DNA from: Arthrobacter sp. zg-Y769
GTDB taxonomy: Bacteria > Actinomycetota > Actinomycetes > Actinomycetales > Micrococcaceae
Direction of reading: 5' to 3'
Assembly (NCBI RefSeq): GCF_020907405.1
Contig: NZ_JAJJOE010000007.1
Span: forward strand, 62,001 to 126,000
Length of the DNA: 64,000 nt
The notes below the pieces were generated by a model that ran no database searches, was not told the origin of the DNA, and saw only the letters and a list, made by a program, of their open reading frames with translations. A program made the translations under genes and the position numbers. Positions 8,669 through 17,263 of this stretch are shown here, piece by piece (position 1 is the first letter of the stretch; each line of letters starts with the position of its first letter).

Positions 8669-9976
8669 TCAGACCGCCTTGACCACCGGCAGCTCGCTCC
8701 ACTCCGTGGTGTACCGCGGCGAGGAATACCTGCGCGACATGGTCCACTCCGGCGTCGCCGTCGACATCCCCGCCAGCCCGAGCCCGATGCTGGCCGCCCC
8801 GTATTTGTCCGTGACCTTCCCCAGCAGCTCGCCCAGATTCCGGCGTTCCTGGGCGGAAACGAACTCCTCGAACAGCGGCTGCGCGCCGGCGGACTCCAGC
8901 CCGCTGAGCATCACCCCGGCCTTGGTGTACGGCACGCCCTCCACCACCTGGGCCTCGAGGGCACCGACCGCGGCCCGGCTGAGGACCACGGGATCCGACG
9001 TCGGGGCGGGCAGGCGCACGGTGGCCGAGGGGAACGACGCCGCCCGCTCACTGAAGTGCGACGTGCCGGCATAGGCGGTGAGGATGCTGGCCTGCTGCCC
9101 CTCGCGCTCCAGCCGGGCGGCGGCCTGCTGGGCGTAAATGCTCATGACCTGGCGCATCTCGGCGCCGGTGGTGACCGGCGTCGAGAAGCTCCGGGAGAAG
9201 ATCAGCTGCTTGCGGTCCGCCCGTTCGTCCTCCTGCGGGATGCAGGCGGTGCCGTTGAGCTCCAGCACGGTGCGCTGCAGGGTGACCGAGAATTTCCGCC
9301 GGATCAGCGCCGGATCGGCGGCGCGCAGATCCGCGACCGTGGAGATCCCCATCGCATCCAGCTTCGCGCCGAGCCGGGACCCCACGCCCCACAGCCCGGT
9401 GACCGGCACCCGGGACATGATGGCCTCCACCGCAGCCGGGTCCATGGTCTCGAGGTTGCAGACGCCCTGCAGGTGCCGGTTCTGCTTCGCGATCCGGTTG
9501 GCGAACTTCGCCAGGGTCTTGGTGGTGCCGATCCCCACGCAGACGGGAAGGCCGGTGTGGCGGGCGACGGCGGTGCGGATCGTTGTGCCCTGTTCCTCCA
9601 GCTGCCGGGGCGTGCCGGCGAGTCCGAGGAAGGACTCGTCTATGGAGTAGACCTCCTGCCACAACGAGTAGCGGCCCAGCAGTTCCATCACCCGGGAACT
9701 GAGGTCCCCGTACAGCTCGTAGTTGCTCGAGCGCTGGACCAGGCCCACGCGCGGCGCGGATTCGGCGAGCTTGAACCAGGGCGTGCCGGTCTTGATGCCC
9801 AGCGCCTTCGCCTCATCCGAGCGTGCCACCACGCAGCCGTCATTGTTGGACAGCACCACCACCGGCACCCCGGCCAGTTTCGGATCGAAGGCGCGCTCGC
9901 AGGAAACGTAGAAGCTGTTGACGTCCACCAGCGCAATCCGCTGGCTGGCGCCGGAGGGCGCAGCCGGTTCAGACAT
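8669..9976 (-). CDS. umuC: Y-family DNA polymerase V subunit UmuC
   Basis: A 435-residue translesion polymerase. Catalytic carboxylates are present: Asp18 in [12 protein letters not shown], and Asp113/Glu114 in [20 protein letters not shown] and [15 protein letters not shown] mark the thumb/HhH region, and a DUF4113-like tail (SPRYTTEW) closes the protein. It bypasses lesions at stalled forks together with processed UmuD. The ATG overlaps the umuD stop by 8 nt, so the two are coupled and share the SOS box at 10415-10430. Confidence 0.93.
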   Translation of the reverse strand: MSEPAAPSGASQRIALVDVNSFYVSCERAFDPKLAGVPVVVLSNNDGCVVARSDEAKALGIKTGTPWFKLAESAPRVGLVQRSSNYELYGDLSSRVMELLGRYSLWQEVYSIDESFLGLAGTPRQLEEQGTTIRTAVARHTGLPVCVGIGTTKTLAKFANRIAKQNRHLQGVCNLETMDPAAVEAIMSRVPVTGLWGVGSRLGAKLDAMGISTVADLRAADPALIRRKFSVTLQRTVLELNGTACIPQEDERADRKQLIFSRSFSTPVTTGAEMRQVMSIYAQQAAARLEREGQQASILTAYAGTSHFSERAASFPSATVRLPAPTSDPVVLSRAAVGALEAQVVEGVPYTKAGVMLSGLESAGAQPLFEEFVSAQERRNLGELLGKVTDKYGAASIGLGLAGMSTATPEWTMSRRYSSPRYTTEWSELPVVKAV

Positions 9977-10388
9977 GGTGCAGGCAGCGGGTCACAACGC
10001 CCCACACGGACAGTTCCGACGGCTCGGCCACCAGGATGTCCGGATAACCCGGGCTTTCGGCCCGCAGTACTATCCGCTGCCCGCCCAGCAGCAGCCGGCG
10101 GACCGTGAGTTCGCCGTCCACCACGGCGACGACGACGGCGCCGTCCCGCGGCGTGAGCGAACGGTCCACTATCAGTTCGTCACCGTTGCAGATGCCGGTG
10201 CCTGCCATGGAGTCACCTTCCACCCGGACTACGTAGGTGGAGGTCGGGTCGCGGATCAGGTGCCGGTTAAGGTCGATCCGGCCGTCGAAGTAATCCCGGG
10301 CCGGACTGGGAAAGCCCGCGGCAGTCGCGGCGTCGGACTCCGACGGCGGAGCGGGGCGGCGGGAACGGTCCGCTGAGAACACCGCCAT
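9969..10388 (-). CDS. umuD: UmuD-like S24 peptidase lacking the catalytic lysine
   Basis: A 139-residue UmuD homologue that aligns with E. coli UmuD with the same numbering. The cleavage site is Ala24-Gly25 in AAGFPSPA, and the nucleophile is Ser60 in EGDSM. The general base Lys97 is replaced: the segment reads ELTVRRL, with Arg97 and Arg98. The translated protein contains no lysine at all. Self-cleavage to UmuD' may therefore be impaired or use another route. The ATG has a good AGGAGG site and an SOS box lies 27 bp upstream. Confidence 0.92.
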   Translation of the reverse strand: MAVFSADRSRRPAPPSESDAATAAGFPSPARDYFDGRIDLNRHLIRDPTSTYVVRVEGDSMAGTGICNGDELIVDRSLTPRDGAVVVAVVDGELTVRRLLLGGQRIVLRAESPGYPDILVAEPSELSVWGVVTRCLHHV

Positions 10389-10414
10389 GCCGAGGCCTCC
10401 TGAGGGGATACTTC

Positions 10415-10430
10415 TAGAACATACTTTCGA
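10415..10430. promoter_or_regulatory. SOS (LexA) box of umuDC
   Basis: TAGAACATACTTTCGA matches the actinobacterial consensus TCGAAC-N4-GTTCGA with two mismatches. It lies 27 bp upstream of umuD. Confidence 0.8.
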
Positions 10431-10459
10431 ACCTTAGCCTAGCACCGCACTGCTGTTCG

Positions 10460-11002
10460 TTACTTGAGCGGAACCCCGTGGGCATCGGTGCGGAAGGTCT
10501 TGGCGTTGCAGAGAATCATCAGGCCTTCGACGAATCCCCAGACAGCTCCCATGCCCGTGAAGCAGGTCAGGACAATCTGTGCGATGCCCAGGTTGTTGTT
10601 GCCCAGGTAGAAGCGATGGACACCGAAGCCGCCGAGGAATACTCCAAGCAGTCCGGCGGCGACGCGGGATTTCTGGGGACGGTAACCGGAGCCCTGCGGC
10701 GCATGGCCGAACTGGGCATGGCCGTAGCCCTGGGCCTGCTGGTGGCCGGCGGCCGGGTAACCCTGGACGGGATATCCCTGGGCCTGGTTCGGGTAACCCT
10801 GGTTCGGGTAACCCTGGCCGGGATACCCCTGGCCGGGCTGGTTCGAGTAGCCGGGGGAGGGATAGTGAGGTGCCTGCTGAGGCTGCTGGGCCGCCGGCGG
10901 CGGGGTGGGTTCAGGTTTCTTGGGGGAGGCGTATTGCTCGTCCCACTCGTCGGACCACCGGTTTCCGTGGTTGTTTCCCTGGCCTGAACCGTAACCTGAC
11001 AT
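10460..11002 (-). CDS. TM2-domain membrane protein with GYPxQ repeats
   Basis: A 180-residue protein. The first 110 residues are low-complexity and Gln/Pro/Gly/Tyr-rich, with tandem GYPxQ pentapeptides. The C-terminus is a TM2 domain: SRVAAGLLGVFLGGFGVHRFYLG, then a second membrane helix and WGFVEGLMIL. The start is the ATG at 11002, with GGAGGAAA just upstream; a start 15 nt earlier lacks such a site. The function of TM2 proteins in bacteria is not established. Confidence 0.88.
   Translation of the reverse strand: MSGYGSGQGNNHGNRWSDEWDEQYASPKKPEPTPPPAAQQPQQAPHYPSPGYSNQPGQGYPGQGYPNQGYPNQAQGYPVQGYPAAGHQQAQGYGHAQFGHAPQGSGYRPQKSRVAAGLLGVFLGGFGVHRFYLGNNNLGIAQIVLTCFTGMGAVWGFVEGLMILCNAKTFRTDAHGVPLK
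10755..10850. repeat. 15-nt tandem repeats encoding GYPxQ
   Basis: The unit CTGGTTCGGGTAACC and variants recur in tandem within the TM2 gene and encode its GYPNQ/GYPGQ repeats. The reading frame is kept at each unit, so copy number could change without breaking the gene. Confidence 0.7.
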
Positions 11003-11166
11003 GGTTTCCTCCAACATCTTTTCGAAGCCATCCGGACGGGGTGTCGAGATTCAGCTTCAACTCCGGCGGCGAGCGCCGTAACCATCCGGATATACCTGCT
11101 GCCTGCACTCTAACAGCCGCCGGAAAACAGAAGCTCCAGACCCGCCCGCCCCGGAATGGCTTGTTC

Positions 11167-12174
11167 CTAGGCGTCCGCCCGCGCCCGGCCGGCCAGCCGG
11201 TCGCTGACTTCCATCCAACCGGCGTCCAGGCCCTGTTCCTGCGGATGGGCATCGTGCCACCGGATAATTTCGCGGGCCCCCTCGGCAAAGGGAATCACCG
11301 CACGGTAGTCCGGCACCAGGGACTTGATCTTGCTGTTGTCGAAGATCACCGAATGGCTCTTGTCGCCCAGCAGGCCCGGACCGCGCCCCGGATCCAGCGC
11401 GGCGATGGTCTCCGATGCCACGTGCACCAGCAGGGGCTCGGGGACACCGGCGGCCGCCGCCAGGGAACGGTAGACGGCATCCCAGGGCAGGAACTCGTCC
11501 GAGGTGATCGTGTAGCTCTCGCCGACGGACTCGGGCCGGCCCAGGAGGCCCACGAAAGCCTTCGCGAAATCCCGGCTGTGCGTCAGCGTCCACAGCGACG
11601 TGCCGTCACCGTGCACCACCACCGGCAGCCTGGCGCGCATCCGGTGGATATCCGTCCAGTGACCGGACAACGGGACCATCGTGGCGTCGTAGGTGTGCGA
11701 CGGGCGAACAATCGTTCCAGGAAAGCCCTCGCTCCGGTAGGCCTGCACGAGGAGGTCCTCACCGGCGATCTTGTCCCGGGAGTACTGCCAGAACGGGTTG
11801 CGCAGCGGCGTGGATTCACGCACGGGCAGGCGGGCCGGCGGCTTCTGGTAGGCCGAAGCCGAACTGATGAAGACATACTGCCCGGTCCGGCCGCGGTACA
11901 GTTCCACCGCCGCCGCCACATGTTCGGCGGTGAAGGACAGGAAGTCCGCCACGGCGTCGAACGTGCGGTCGCCCAGGGCGGCGCGCACGGCACCTGGATC
12001 CCGGACATCGGCGGCGAGGACCTCGACGCCGTCCGGCACCGGACGAAGCGCGGACACGCCGCGGTTCAGCACGGTCACGCGGTGTCCGAGGCTGGTGGCC
12101 CGCGCGACGGCGGCCGAACTGATCACTCCGGTCCCGCCGATAAAAAGCAGGTTAAGGGCCGCGGGATGCGTCAT
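11167..12174 (-). CDS. NAD-dependent epimerase/dehydratase family protein
   Basis: A 335-residue extended-SDR protein. The Rossmann motif is at the N-terminus (LLFIGGTGVISSAAV), with YVFISSASAY and YSRDK in place of the YxxxK active site, then TIVRPSHTYD. It resembles the isoflavone-reductase/CSP41-like branch of NAD-dependent epimerases acting on sugars or small metabolites. The ATG at 12174 has AAGGAAA upstream. It is divergent from the aldo/keto reductase, 115 bp apart. The exact substrate is unknown. Confidence 0.82.
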   Translation of the reverse strand: MTHPAALNLLFIGGTGVISSAAVARATSLGHRVTVLNRGVSALRPVPDGVEVLAADVRDPGAVRAALGDRTFDAVADFLSFTAEHVAAAVELYRGRTGQYVFISSASAYQKPPARLPVRESTPLRNPFWQYSRDKIAGEDLLVQAYRSEGFPGTIVRPSHTYDATMVPLSGHWTDIHRMRARLPVVVHGDGTSLWTLTHSRDFAKAFVGLLGRPESVGESYTITSDEFLPWDAVYRSLAAAAGVPEPLLVHVASETIAALDPGRGPGLLGDKSHSVIFDNSKIKSLVPDYRAVIPFAEGAREIIRWHDAHPQEQGLDAGWMEVSDRLAGRARADA

Positions 12175-12289
12175 TGCAGGTTTCCTTACGGGTTTCCTTG
12201 ACTGAGGGCAGGAGCCGGGCTTAGGTGGAGGTGCCCGCCTCCCGGCTGCACCCAAGCCTAAATGACCGCACCGCAGGAAAGGCACCGCC

Positions 12290-13135
12290 ATGACAGAGAG
12301 TTCCCGCACCGTTGTTCCGGAACTGACGCTCGGCAACTCCGTGCGGATTCCGCAATTGGGGTTCGGCGTTTTCCAGGTTCCGCCCGGCCGGACGCAGGAG
12401 GTGGTGGAGGACGCCCTGGCGGCCGGGTACCGGCATATCGACACCGCCGCCGCGTACGGCAACGAGGCCGGCGTGGGAGCGGCCATCGCCGCGTCGGGCA
12501 TTCCGCGGTCCGAGATCTTCGTGACCACCAAGCTGCGCAACGGAGACCAGGGGAGGGCGCGGGCTGCGTTCCTGGACAGTCGGCGAGCGCTGAACCTCGA
12601 CGTCGTCGACCTGTACCTGATTCACTGGCCGGTGCCCTCGCAGGGGATGTTCGTGCAGGCCTGGAAGGAACTCGAAGCCCTTTACCGGGACGGCTACATG
12701 CGTGCCATCGGCGTCTCCAACTTTCTCACCGACCACCTGGATGCACTTTACGAGCAGAGCCAGGTGCTGCCGGCGGTGAACCAGATCGAGCTGCATCCCG
12801 GGTTCCAGCAGGCGGCGCTCGCCGCCGAGACCATGTCCCGCGGCATTGCCGTGGAGGCGTACAGCCCGCTGGGGCAGGGGACTGAGCTGGCCGGGGCGGA
12901 AGTGGCCGCGCTCGCCGGGAAGTACGCGGCCACCCCCGCGCAGGTGGTCCTGGCCTGGCACCTGGGCTCGGGCCGGATCGTCATTCCCAAGTCGGCCAAT
13001 TCCGAGCGGATGCGGGAGAATCTCGCCGCGGCCGGACTCGAGCTGACGGAGGAGGAGCTGGCCATCCTGGACGGGCTGGACGGCGGACGCCGACTGGGTG
13101 CCGATCCGGCGACGGCTGACTTCAGCCAGTTCTGA
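12290..13135 (+). CDS. aldo/keto reductase (AKR5-like)
   Basis: A 281-residue NADPH-dependent (alpha/beta)8 barrel. The signature HIDTAAAYGNEAGVG holds the catalytic Asp and Tyr; KLRN carries the Lys and YLIHWP the His. IPKSANSERMREN is the cofactor site. It matches the 2,5-diketo-gluconate reductase-like branch, with broad carbonyl reductase activity likely. AGGAAAGG precedes the ATG. A small TfoX-like gene follows 37 bp later. Confidence 0.9.
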   Translation: MTESSRTVVPELTLGNSVRIPQLGFGVFQVPPGRTQEVVEDALAAGYRHIDTAAAYGNEAGVGAAIAASGIPRSEIFVTTKLRNGDQGRARAAFLDSRRALNLDVVDLYLIHWPVPSQGMFVQAWKELEALYRDGYMRAIGVSNFLTDHLDALYEQSQVLPAVNQIELHPGFQQAALAAETMSRGIAVEAYSPLGQGTELAGAEVAALAGKYAATPAQVVLAWHLGSGRIVIPKSANSERMRENLAAAGLELTEEELAILDGLDGGRRLGADPATADFSQF

Positions 13136-13172
13136 CTTTCTGACTGCACGAACAGCGCTCCCGGGAGGACGG

Positions 13173-13514
13173 ATGCCCCCTTCGCAGACAGCCTTGGATC
13201 TCCTGCAGGCCATCGCCGACGAGCTGCAGGACGGCCCGCTGACCGTCGGCACCATGTTCCGCAGCCCCGGGCTGCGCACCGGATCCAAGATCGTGGCCTT
13301 CCTCGGTTCCGGCGGCTACCTGATCGTGAAGCTGCCGATGGTTCGTGCCCGGGAGCTCATCGCCGCCGGCGCCGCAGGTCCGGTCACCATGGGTAAGCGC
13401 ACCATGCGGGAATGGGTCGAGGTGCCGTCCGCCGCGGACCCGGCAGCCACGGCACGGCAGTGGACGGAGCTGACCCGCGAGGCGCTGGAATATGTCCGCA
13501 GCCTTCCGGAATAG
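13173..13514 (+). CDS. small protein resembling TfoX N-terminal domains
   Basis: A 113-residue cytosolic protein. GTMFRSPGLRTGSKIVAFLGSGGYLIVKLP and TMREWVEVP recall the TfoX N-terminal fold, but similarity is judged by eye only. The ATG at 13173 has a GGGAGG site 5 nt away. It may be co-transcribed with the reductase upstream. Function unknown. Confidence 0.65.
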   Translation: MPPSQTALDLLQAIADELQDGPLTVGTMFRSPGLRTGSKIVAFLGSGGYLIVKLPMVRARELIAAGAAGPVTMGKRTMREWVEVPSAADPAATARQWTELTREALEYVRSLPE

Positions 13515-13686
13515 CACGGCAATCAGCTTTCACCCTCTAAACCTGTGAGTCGAAGCCGACGAAACAGACCGGGGGAACGGGGACACTGCGGACGAGGAGA
13601 TCAGGCCTGCAGCTTCGCCGGGAGCTGCACCCCGAGTGGGCAAGTCTCGGAGCCACCAGCCGACCGACAGAAGTCAGAGGAAGCAC

Positions 13687-14028
13687 TCACCTGGTAGCAA
13701 GTCTTTGCAAGACATCGACAGGTGGTTCCGGTGTGGGGCGGCCCTCAGTGGCTGCAACCCAAACGATGCCGTGCTGATCTTGACGACTTCTGGCGGTGCC
13801 GATCGGCTCGGCGAGGTTAACCGCCACGTCGCGGGCGAAACCCTCTACGGTGCCGTCCGCTGAGTTTGCACTAAACTCGAGCCTCCACCCAATGGACACT
13901 TCGGGGTCAGCAGTCCGGCGATAAACAACGCAAACTGCGGCCGGCCCATCTTCCCAGATGCCGAGGATCTGCACGTCGTCAGCCCAGTAACGGCTAACTG
14001 AGTCAACTACATGGCGAACGAGATTCAC
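13687..14028 (-). CDS. hypothetical protein, 113 aa
   Basis: No family recognised. The body reads as a small alpha/beta protein (VDSVSRYWADDVQILGIWEDGPAAVCVVYRR) with no signal or membrane segment. The GTG start at 14028 is preceded by AGGATGGAA. It lies in the lower-GC patch at 13.5-15 kb, whose codon use differs from the neighbours and suggests transfer. Flanks 13515-13686 and 14029-14322 show no recognisable gene. Confidence 0.55.
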   Translation of the reverse strand: MNLVRHVVDSVSRYWADDVQILGIWEDGPAAVCVVYRRTADPEVSIGWRLEFSANSADGTVEGFARDVAVNLAEPIGTARSRQDQHGIVWVAATEGRPTPEPPVDVLQRLATR

Positions 14029-14322
14029 ATTTCCATCCTGAAGGAAAATCAGACGTGAAAGTAGTCGGTCAGGCTACCGCAACATCGCCCAGTGGGGGAA
14101 GGCTATCGGACGTACCACCAGGGATGTTGTAGCAACGTAGCTACTGAATCGGGTCCGGCAATCGACCCATTTTGTTTTCCGTGAGTACGCCCGACGAAAA
14201 CGTAGCGGCTCATCACCGTGGGAACAATCGAATCAACAACTAAGAAGTGCCCGGGCTTTCTGACCTGGGGACGAGAAACCTAGTCCGTTATCGTGGAGGC
14301 AATCGCAGGATAGGGAGATTCC

Positions 14323-14919
14323 GTGGAGTTGACTCGATGTGCAGTGTCGGTCGCTGTCAGCGTTGCGGTCTTAGTTGGAGGGTGCAGTGTGTCCGCGTGT
14401 GCATTCAACGCTCTCCCTGGATCGGGTCCGACTGAGCAGAAGAATCTGCCATTGGATCCGTCTAAGCTCGAGAGCTCGCCGCCGGAGGAGGCCAAGAACT
14501 CGTTAGAAGAATCAGAACTCCTTAAAGATGCAGGGATTCTGTTAGAGGCCCTGCATGGCAGCAGCGCTTTGGTGAGTGTTTCATCGGACGTTGACCATGG
14601 CAGGGTCGTGGTCTATTGGTACGGAAATGATAGGTCGGCGCTCGAGGGCATCCTGAGTAGTGTAGGTTCACCCGTTGAGGTGCGATCTTCTCCATATGAT
14701 CCTGAGGCTCTCGATAATGCGGCAGAGTTCTTGTTGGCCACGGATCTAGGCATTGACGTTTCCGCGACCTCCGTAGAGCCTGACGGATCAGGAATACTGG
14801 TCAGCTTAGTGTCGGCGCCAATTGGTGAGGGCCTCGAGGAAGTTGCTGCGCGGTTGTCAACGCTCGTTGGGTTCCCCGTGGACATAGATCTCAACGGCCC
14901 CGTCCCCGCAGCAAAGTAG
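14323..14919 (+). CDS. predicted lipoprotein, 198 aa
   Basis: The N-terminus is a lipoprotein signal (VSVAVSVAVLVGGC) with lipobox VGGC, so the protein should be membrane-anchored and extracytoplasmic. The mature part has a Glu/Pro-rich spacer followed by two similar alpha/beta segments (SALVSVSSDVDHGRVVVYW and DVSATSVEPDGSGILVSL) that look like an internal repeat. The GTG start is preceded by AGGGAG. GC is lower than in the surroundings. Function unknown. Confidence 0.7.
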   Translation: MELTRCAVSVAVSVAVLVGGCSVSACAFNALPGSGPTEQKNLPLDPSKLESSPPEEAKNSLEESELLKDAGILLEALHGSSALVSVSSDVDHGRVVVYWYGNDRSALEGILSSVGSPVEVRSSPYDPEALDNAAEFLLATDLGIDVSATSVEPDGSGILVSLVSAPIGEGLEEVAARLSTLVGFPVDIDLNGPVPAAK

Positions 14920-15024
14920 TAGCGGAATAGTTGCCACTCGACCGGTTGTTCCGTCTCCCGAGTTGGAAGTTTCCTTGATCCGGTTGATCTTCACAGCTGG
15001 GCTAGGAGCTCCACGGCAGTGCCC

Positions 15025-15354
15025 TTAGGGGCTGTCCCGGGCGGTACGGTCCCCGAGCGTTTCCTTGCGGGAGTTGTTGGTCCGGCGGGTCACCGCTGAT
15101 GCCCACACCCAGGTGGCCCGGCGCAGCCCGCCGTCCTCCCAAAGCACCTGCACCGCCCGCGGGGACCAGCTGCAGGCCTCGCCCTTGACCCGCTCGGCGG
15201 CACCGGGGAACCGGATCCAGGCCCAGACCGGCACGCCGGGCACCGAGGTGGTGACCGGATTGTGCTCGAAGTCCAGCTCTTCGGGGGTAAGGCTGATCGG
15301 CTCGGCCCGCCGCGCATAGCGGGCCGCCAGCCGCTCGGCGGCTTCCTGGTTCAT
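15025..15354 (-). CDS. LexA-controlled hypothetical protein, 109 aa
   Basis: No family assigned. The protein has a basic, Ala/Arg-rich helix at the N-terminus (AAERLAARYARRAEP), then a conserved-looking core rich in Trp (VPVWAWIRFPGAAERVKGEACSW, RRATWVWASAV). It is probably soluble. Its -10 box TATTTT (minus strand, 15367-15362) overlaps an SOS box and ends 7 nt before the ATG, so it looks like a leaderless SOS gene. It is divergent from an SRAP gene sharing the same box, which suggests a DNA-damage role. Confidence 0.7.
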   Translation of the reverse strand: MNQEAAERLAARYARRAEPISLTPEELDFEHNPVTTSVPGVPVWAWIRFPGAAERVKGEACSWSPRAVQVLWEDGGLRRATWVWASAVTRRTNNSRKETLGDRTARDSP

Positions 15355-15365
15355 ACTCTTAAAAA

Positions 15366-15381
15366 TAGAACATATGTTCGA
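15366..15381. promoter_or_regulatory. SOS (LexA) box between two divergent genes
   Basis: TAGAACATATGTTCGA matches TCGAAC-N4-GTTCGA with one mismatch. It overlaps the -10 box of the 109-aa gene on the minus strand and lies 80 bp upstream of the SRAP gene. Confidence 0.85.
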
Positions 15382-15460
15382 AAGAAGGTAACCGGGACGG
15401 GAGTGTTCGGCCCCTGACGTCCTCCTGCCGGCGGCCGGTCCATGGTGCACAATGGGTGCC

Positions 15461-16165
15461 ATGTGCGGACGCTACGTAATGGCAAGGGCGACGTCGGACC
15501 TGGTCTCCGCGTTCGCCGTCGAGCAGACAGTGGGAGCGGACGTGCTGCCGTCCTGGAACGTGGCGCCCACGGACGACGTGCGCATCGTCACCGAACGGTT
15601 CTCCCACGAAGCGCCGGTCCGGCGGCTGGCGACGGCGAAATGGGGGCTGGTGCCGGTCTGGGCCAAGGACCCTAAGATCGGGTCGCGGATGATCAACGCA
15701 CGCCGCGAGACGATCCTGGAGAAACCGGCGTTCCGCAAGGCGGCCGTGAAACGCCGGGCCCTGGTGCCGGCGGACGGTTACTACGAGTGGGAAAAATCCC
15801 CGGAGGGGAAAATCCCCACCTATCTGTATTCCGGGAAGCAGGACCCGCTGGCGTTCGCCGGCCTGTACGAATTCTGGCCGGACCCGGCACTGCCGGAGGA
15901 CCACGAACACAAATGGCTGCTGAGCGTCACCATCATCACCACGAAGGCCACGGACGCACTCGGGCACATCCATGACCGCACCCCGCTGATCATTCCGCCG
16001 GACCTCTATGCAGACTGGCTGGATCCGAAACTGAGCGACGGGGCAGATGTCGCCCAGCTGCTCGACGCCGTACCCGAACCCACGCTCACCCCGCGGGTGG
16101 TCTCCACGGAGGTGAACTCGGTGCGCAACAACGGGCCGCAGCTGATTGAGCCTGCGAGCGCCTGA
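15461..16165 (+). CDS. SRAP/HMCES-type abasic-site protein
   Basis: A 234-residue SRAP-domain protein (YedK/HMCES). The family caps abasic sites in single-stranded DNA through a covalent link to Cys2. Key residues are present: MCGRY with Cys at position 2, INARRET with the Asn, ADGYYEWE with the Glu, and IHDRTP with the His. Cys must be residue 2 after Met removal, so the start must be the ATG at 15461, not the one 9 nt upstream. A weak -10 box, CACAAT at 15448-15453, lies at leaderless spacing. An SOS box is upstream. Confidence 0.93.
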   Translation: MCGRYVMARATSDLVSAFAVEQTVGADVLPSWNVAPTDDVRIVTERFSHEAPVRRLATAKWGLVPVWAKDPKIGSRMINARRETILEKPAFRKAAVKRRALVPADGYYEWEKSPEGKIPTYLYSGKQDPLAFAGLYEFWPDPALPEDHEHKWLLSVTIITTKATDALGHIHDRTPLIIPPDLYADWLDPKLSDGADVAQLLDAVPEPTLTPRVVSTEVNSVRNNGPQLIEPASA

Positions 16166-16186
16166 CCCGGCGCCCGCCGCTGTGAC

Positions 16187-17161
16187 TCACCAGGCGTAGT
16201 CCTCCGGCGCCGGCGAGTGCCCCGGGAAGATTTCGTCCAGCCGGTCCAGTGTCCCGGAATCGAGGGCAACATCCAGGGCGAGCAGTGCCTCGTCCAGCTG
16301 TTCCTGGGTACGCGGCCCCACCAGCGGCGCGGTCACCGCCGGCTGGTGCAGCAGCCAGGCCAGGGCCAGGACCCCGGGAAGGATCTCCAGCTCCGCGCCC
16401 AGCTCCTCATACTGCCGGATCTGGTCCTCGTGTTTCGCCAGCAGGTCCCGCACCTTGCCCTCGGCGCGCCGGCCGCCGCCGTCGGCCTCCTTCTGCAGGA
16501 TCCCGCCCAGCAGGCCGCCCTGCAGGGGAGACCACGGCAGGATGCCCAAGCCGTACTGCTGCGCGGCGGGCAGGACTTCCAGCTCAACGGACCGGTTGAT
16601 CAGGTTGTAGATCGACTGTTCGCTGACCAGGCCCATGAAGTTGCGGCGCCGGGCGTTCTCCTGTGCCTGGGCGATGTGCCAGCCGGCAAAATTGCTGCTG
16701 CCGTTGTAGATCACCTTGCCCTGCGCCACGGCCACTTCCATGGCCTGCCAGATCTCGTCCCAGGGTGTGTTCCGGTCAATGTGGTGGAACTGGTAGAGGT
16801 CAATGTAGTCCGTCTGCAGCCGCTGCAGGCTGGCGTCCAGGGCGCGGCGGATGTTCAGGGCGGAGAGGAACGTGTCATTGGGGCGCTCGCTCATGGAGCC
16901 GTAGAGCTTGGTGCCCAGGACGGTGCCCTCGCGCCGGCCGCCGCCCTTGGCGAACCACCGGCCGATGATCTGCTCGGTCCAGCCCTTGTTCTTCCCCCAG
17001 CCGTACACATTGGCGGTATCGAGAAAGTTGATGCCGGCGTCGCGGGCGGAGTCCATGATGGCGTGGGCATCCGCCTCCTCGGTCTTCGGGCCGAAGTTCA
17101 TGGTGCCCAGGCACAGGCGGGAGACGGACAGGCCGGACCGGCCGAGGTGGGTATATTCCAT
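16187..17161 (-). CDS. aldo/keto reductase
   Basis: A 324-residue AKR of the YhdN/Kv-beta-like type. It begins MEYTHLGRSGLSVSRLCLGTMNFG and carries FLDTANVYG (Asp and Tyr), GTKLYG (Lys) and YQFHHID (His). LVGPRTQEQLDEAL is the cofactor clamp. It reduces carbonyl compounds with NADPH. An extra glycine/arginine-rich loop (KGGGRREG) follows the second helix. The start at 17161 is where homology begins. It is convergent with the SRAP gene. Confidence 0.9.
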   Translation of the reverse strand: MEYTHLGRSGLSVSRLCLGTMNFGPKTEEADAHAIMDSARDAGINFLDTANVYGWGKNKGWTEQIIGRWFAKGGGRREGTVLGTKLYGSMSERPNDTFLSALNIRRALDASLQRLQTDYIDLYQFHHIDRNTPWDEIWQAMEVAVAQGKVIYNGSSNFAGWHIAQAQENARRRNFMGLVSEQSIYNLINRSVELEVLPAAQQYGLGILPWSPLQGGLLGGILQKEADGGGRRAEGKVRDLLAKHEDQIRQYEELGAELEILPGVLALAWLLHQPAVTAPLVGPRTQEQLDEALLALDVALDSGTLDRLDEIFPGHSPAPEDYAW

Positions 17162-17263
17162 CCGGCCAGTGTGCGCCGCGTTACGTCCGGGGGCCAGTCG
17201 TCCGGCCGCGCTGGGGTAGCCTGAGAGCTCCAATTTCCGGAACCGGCAGGGAGAAGCAAGCAC

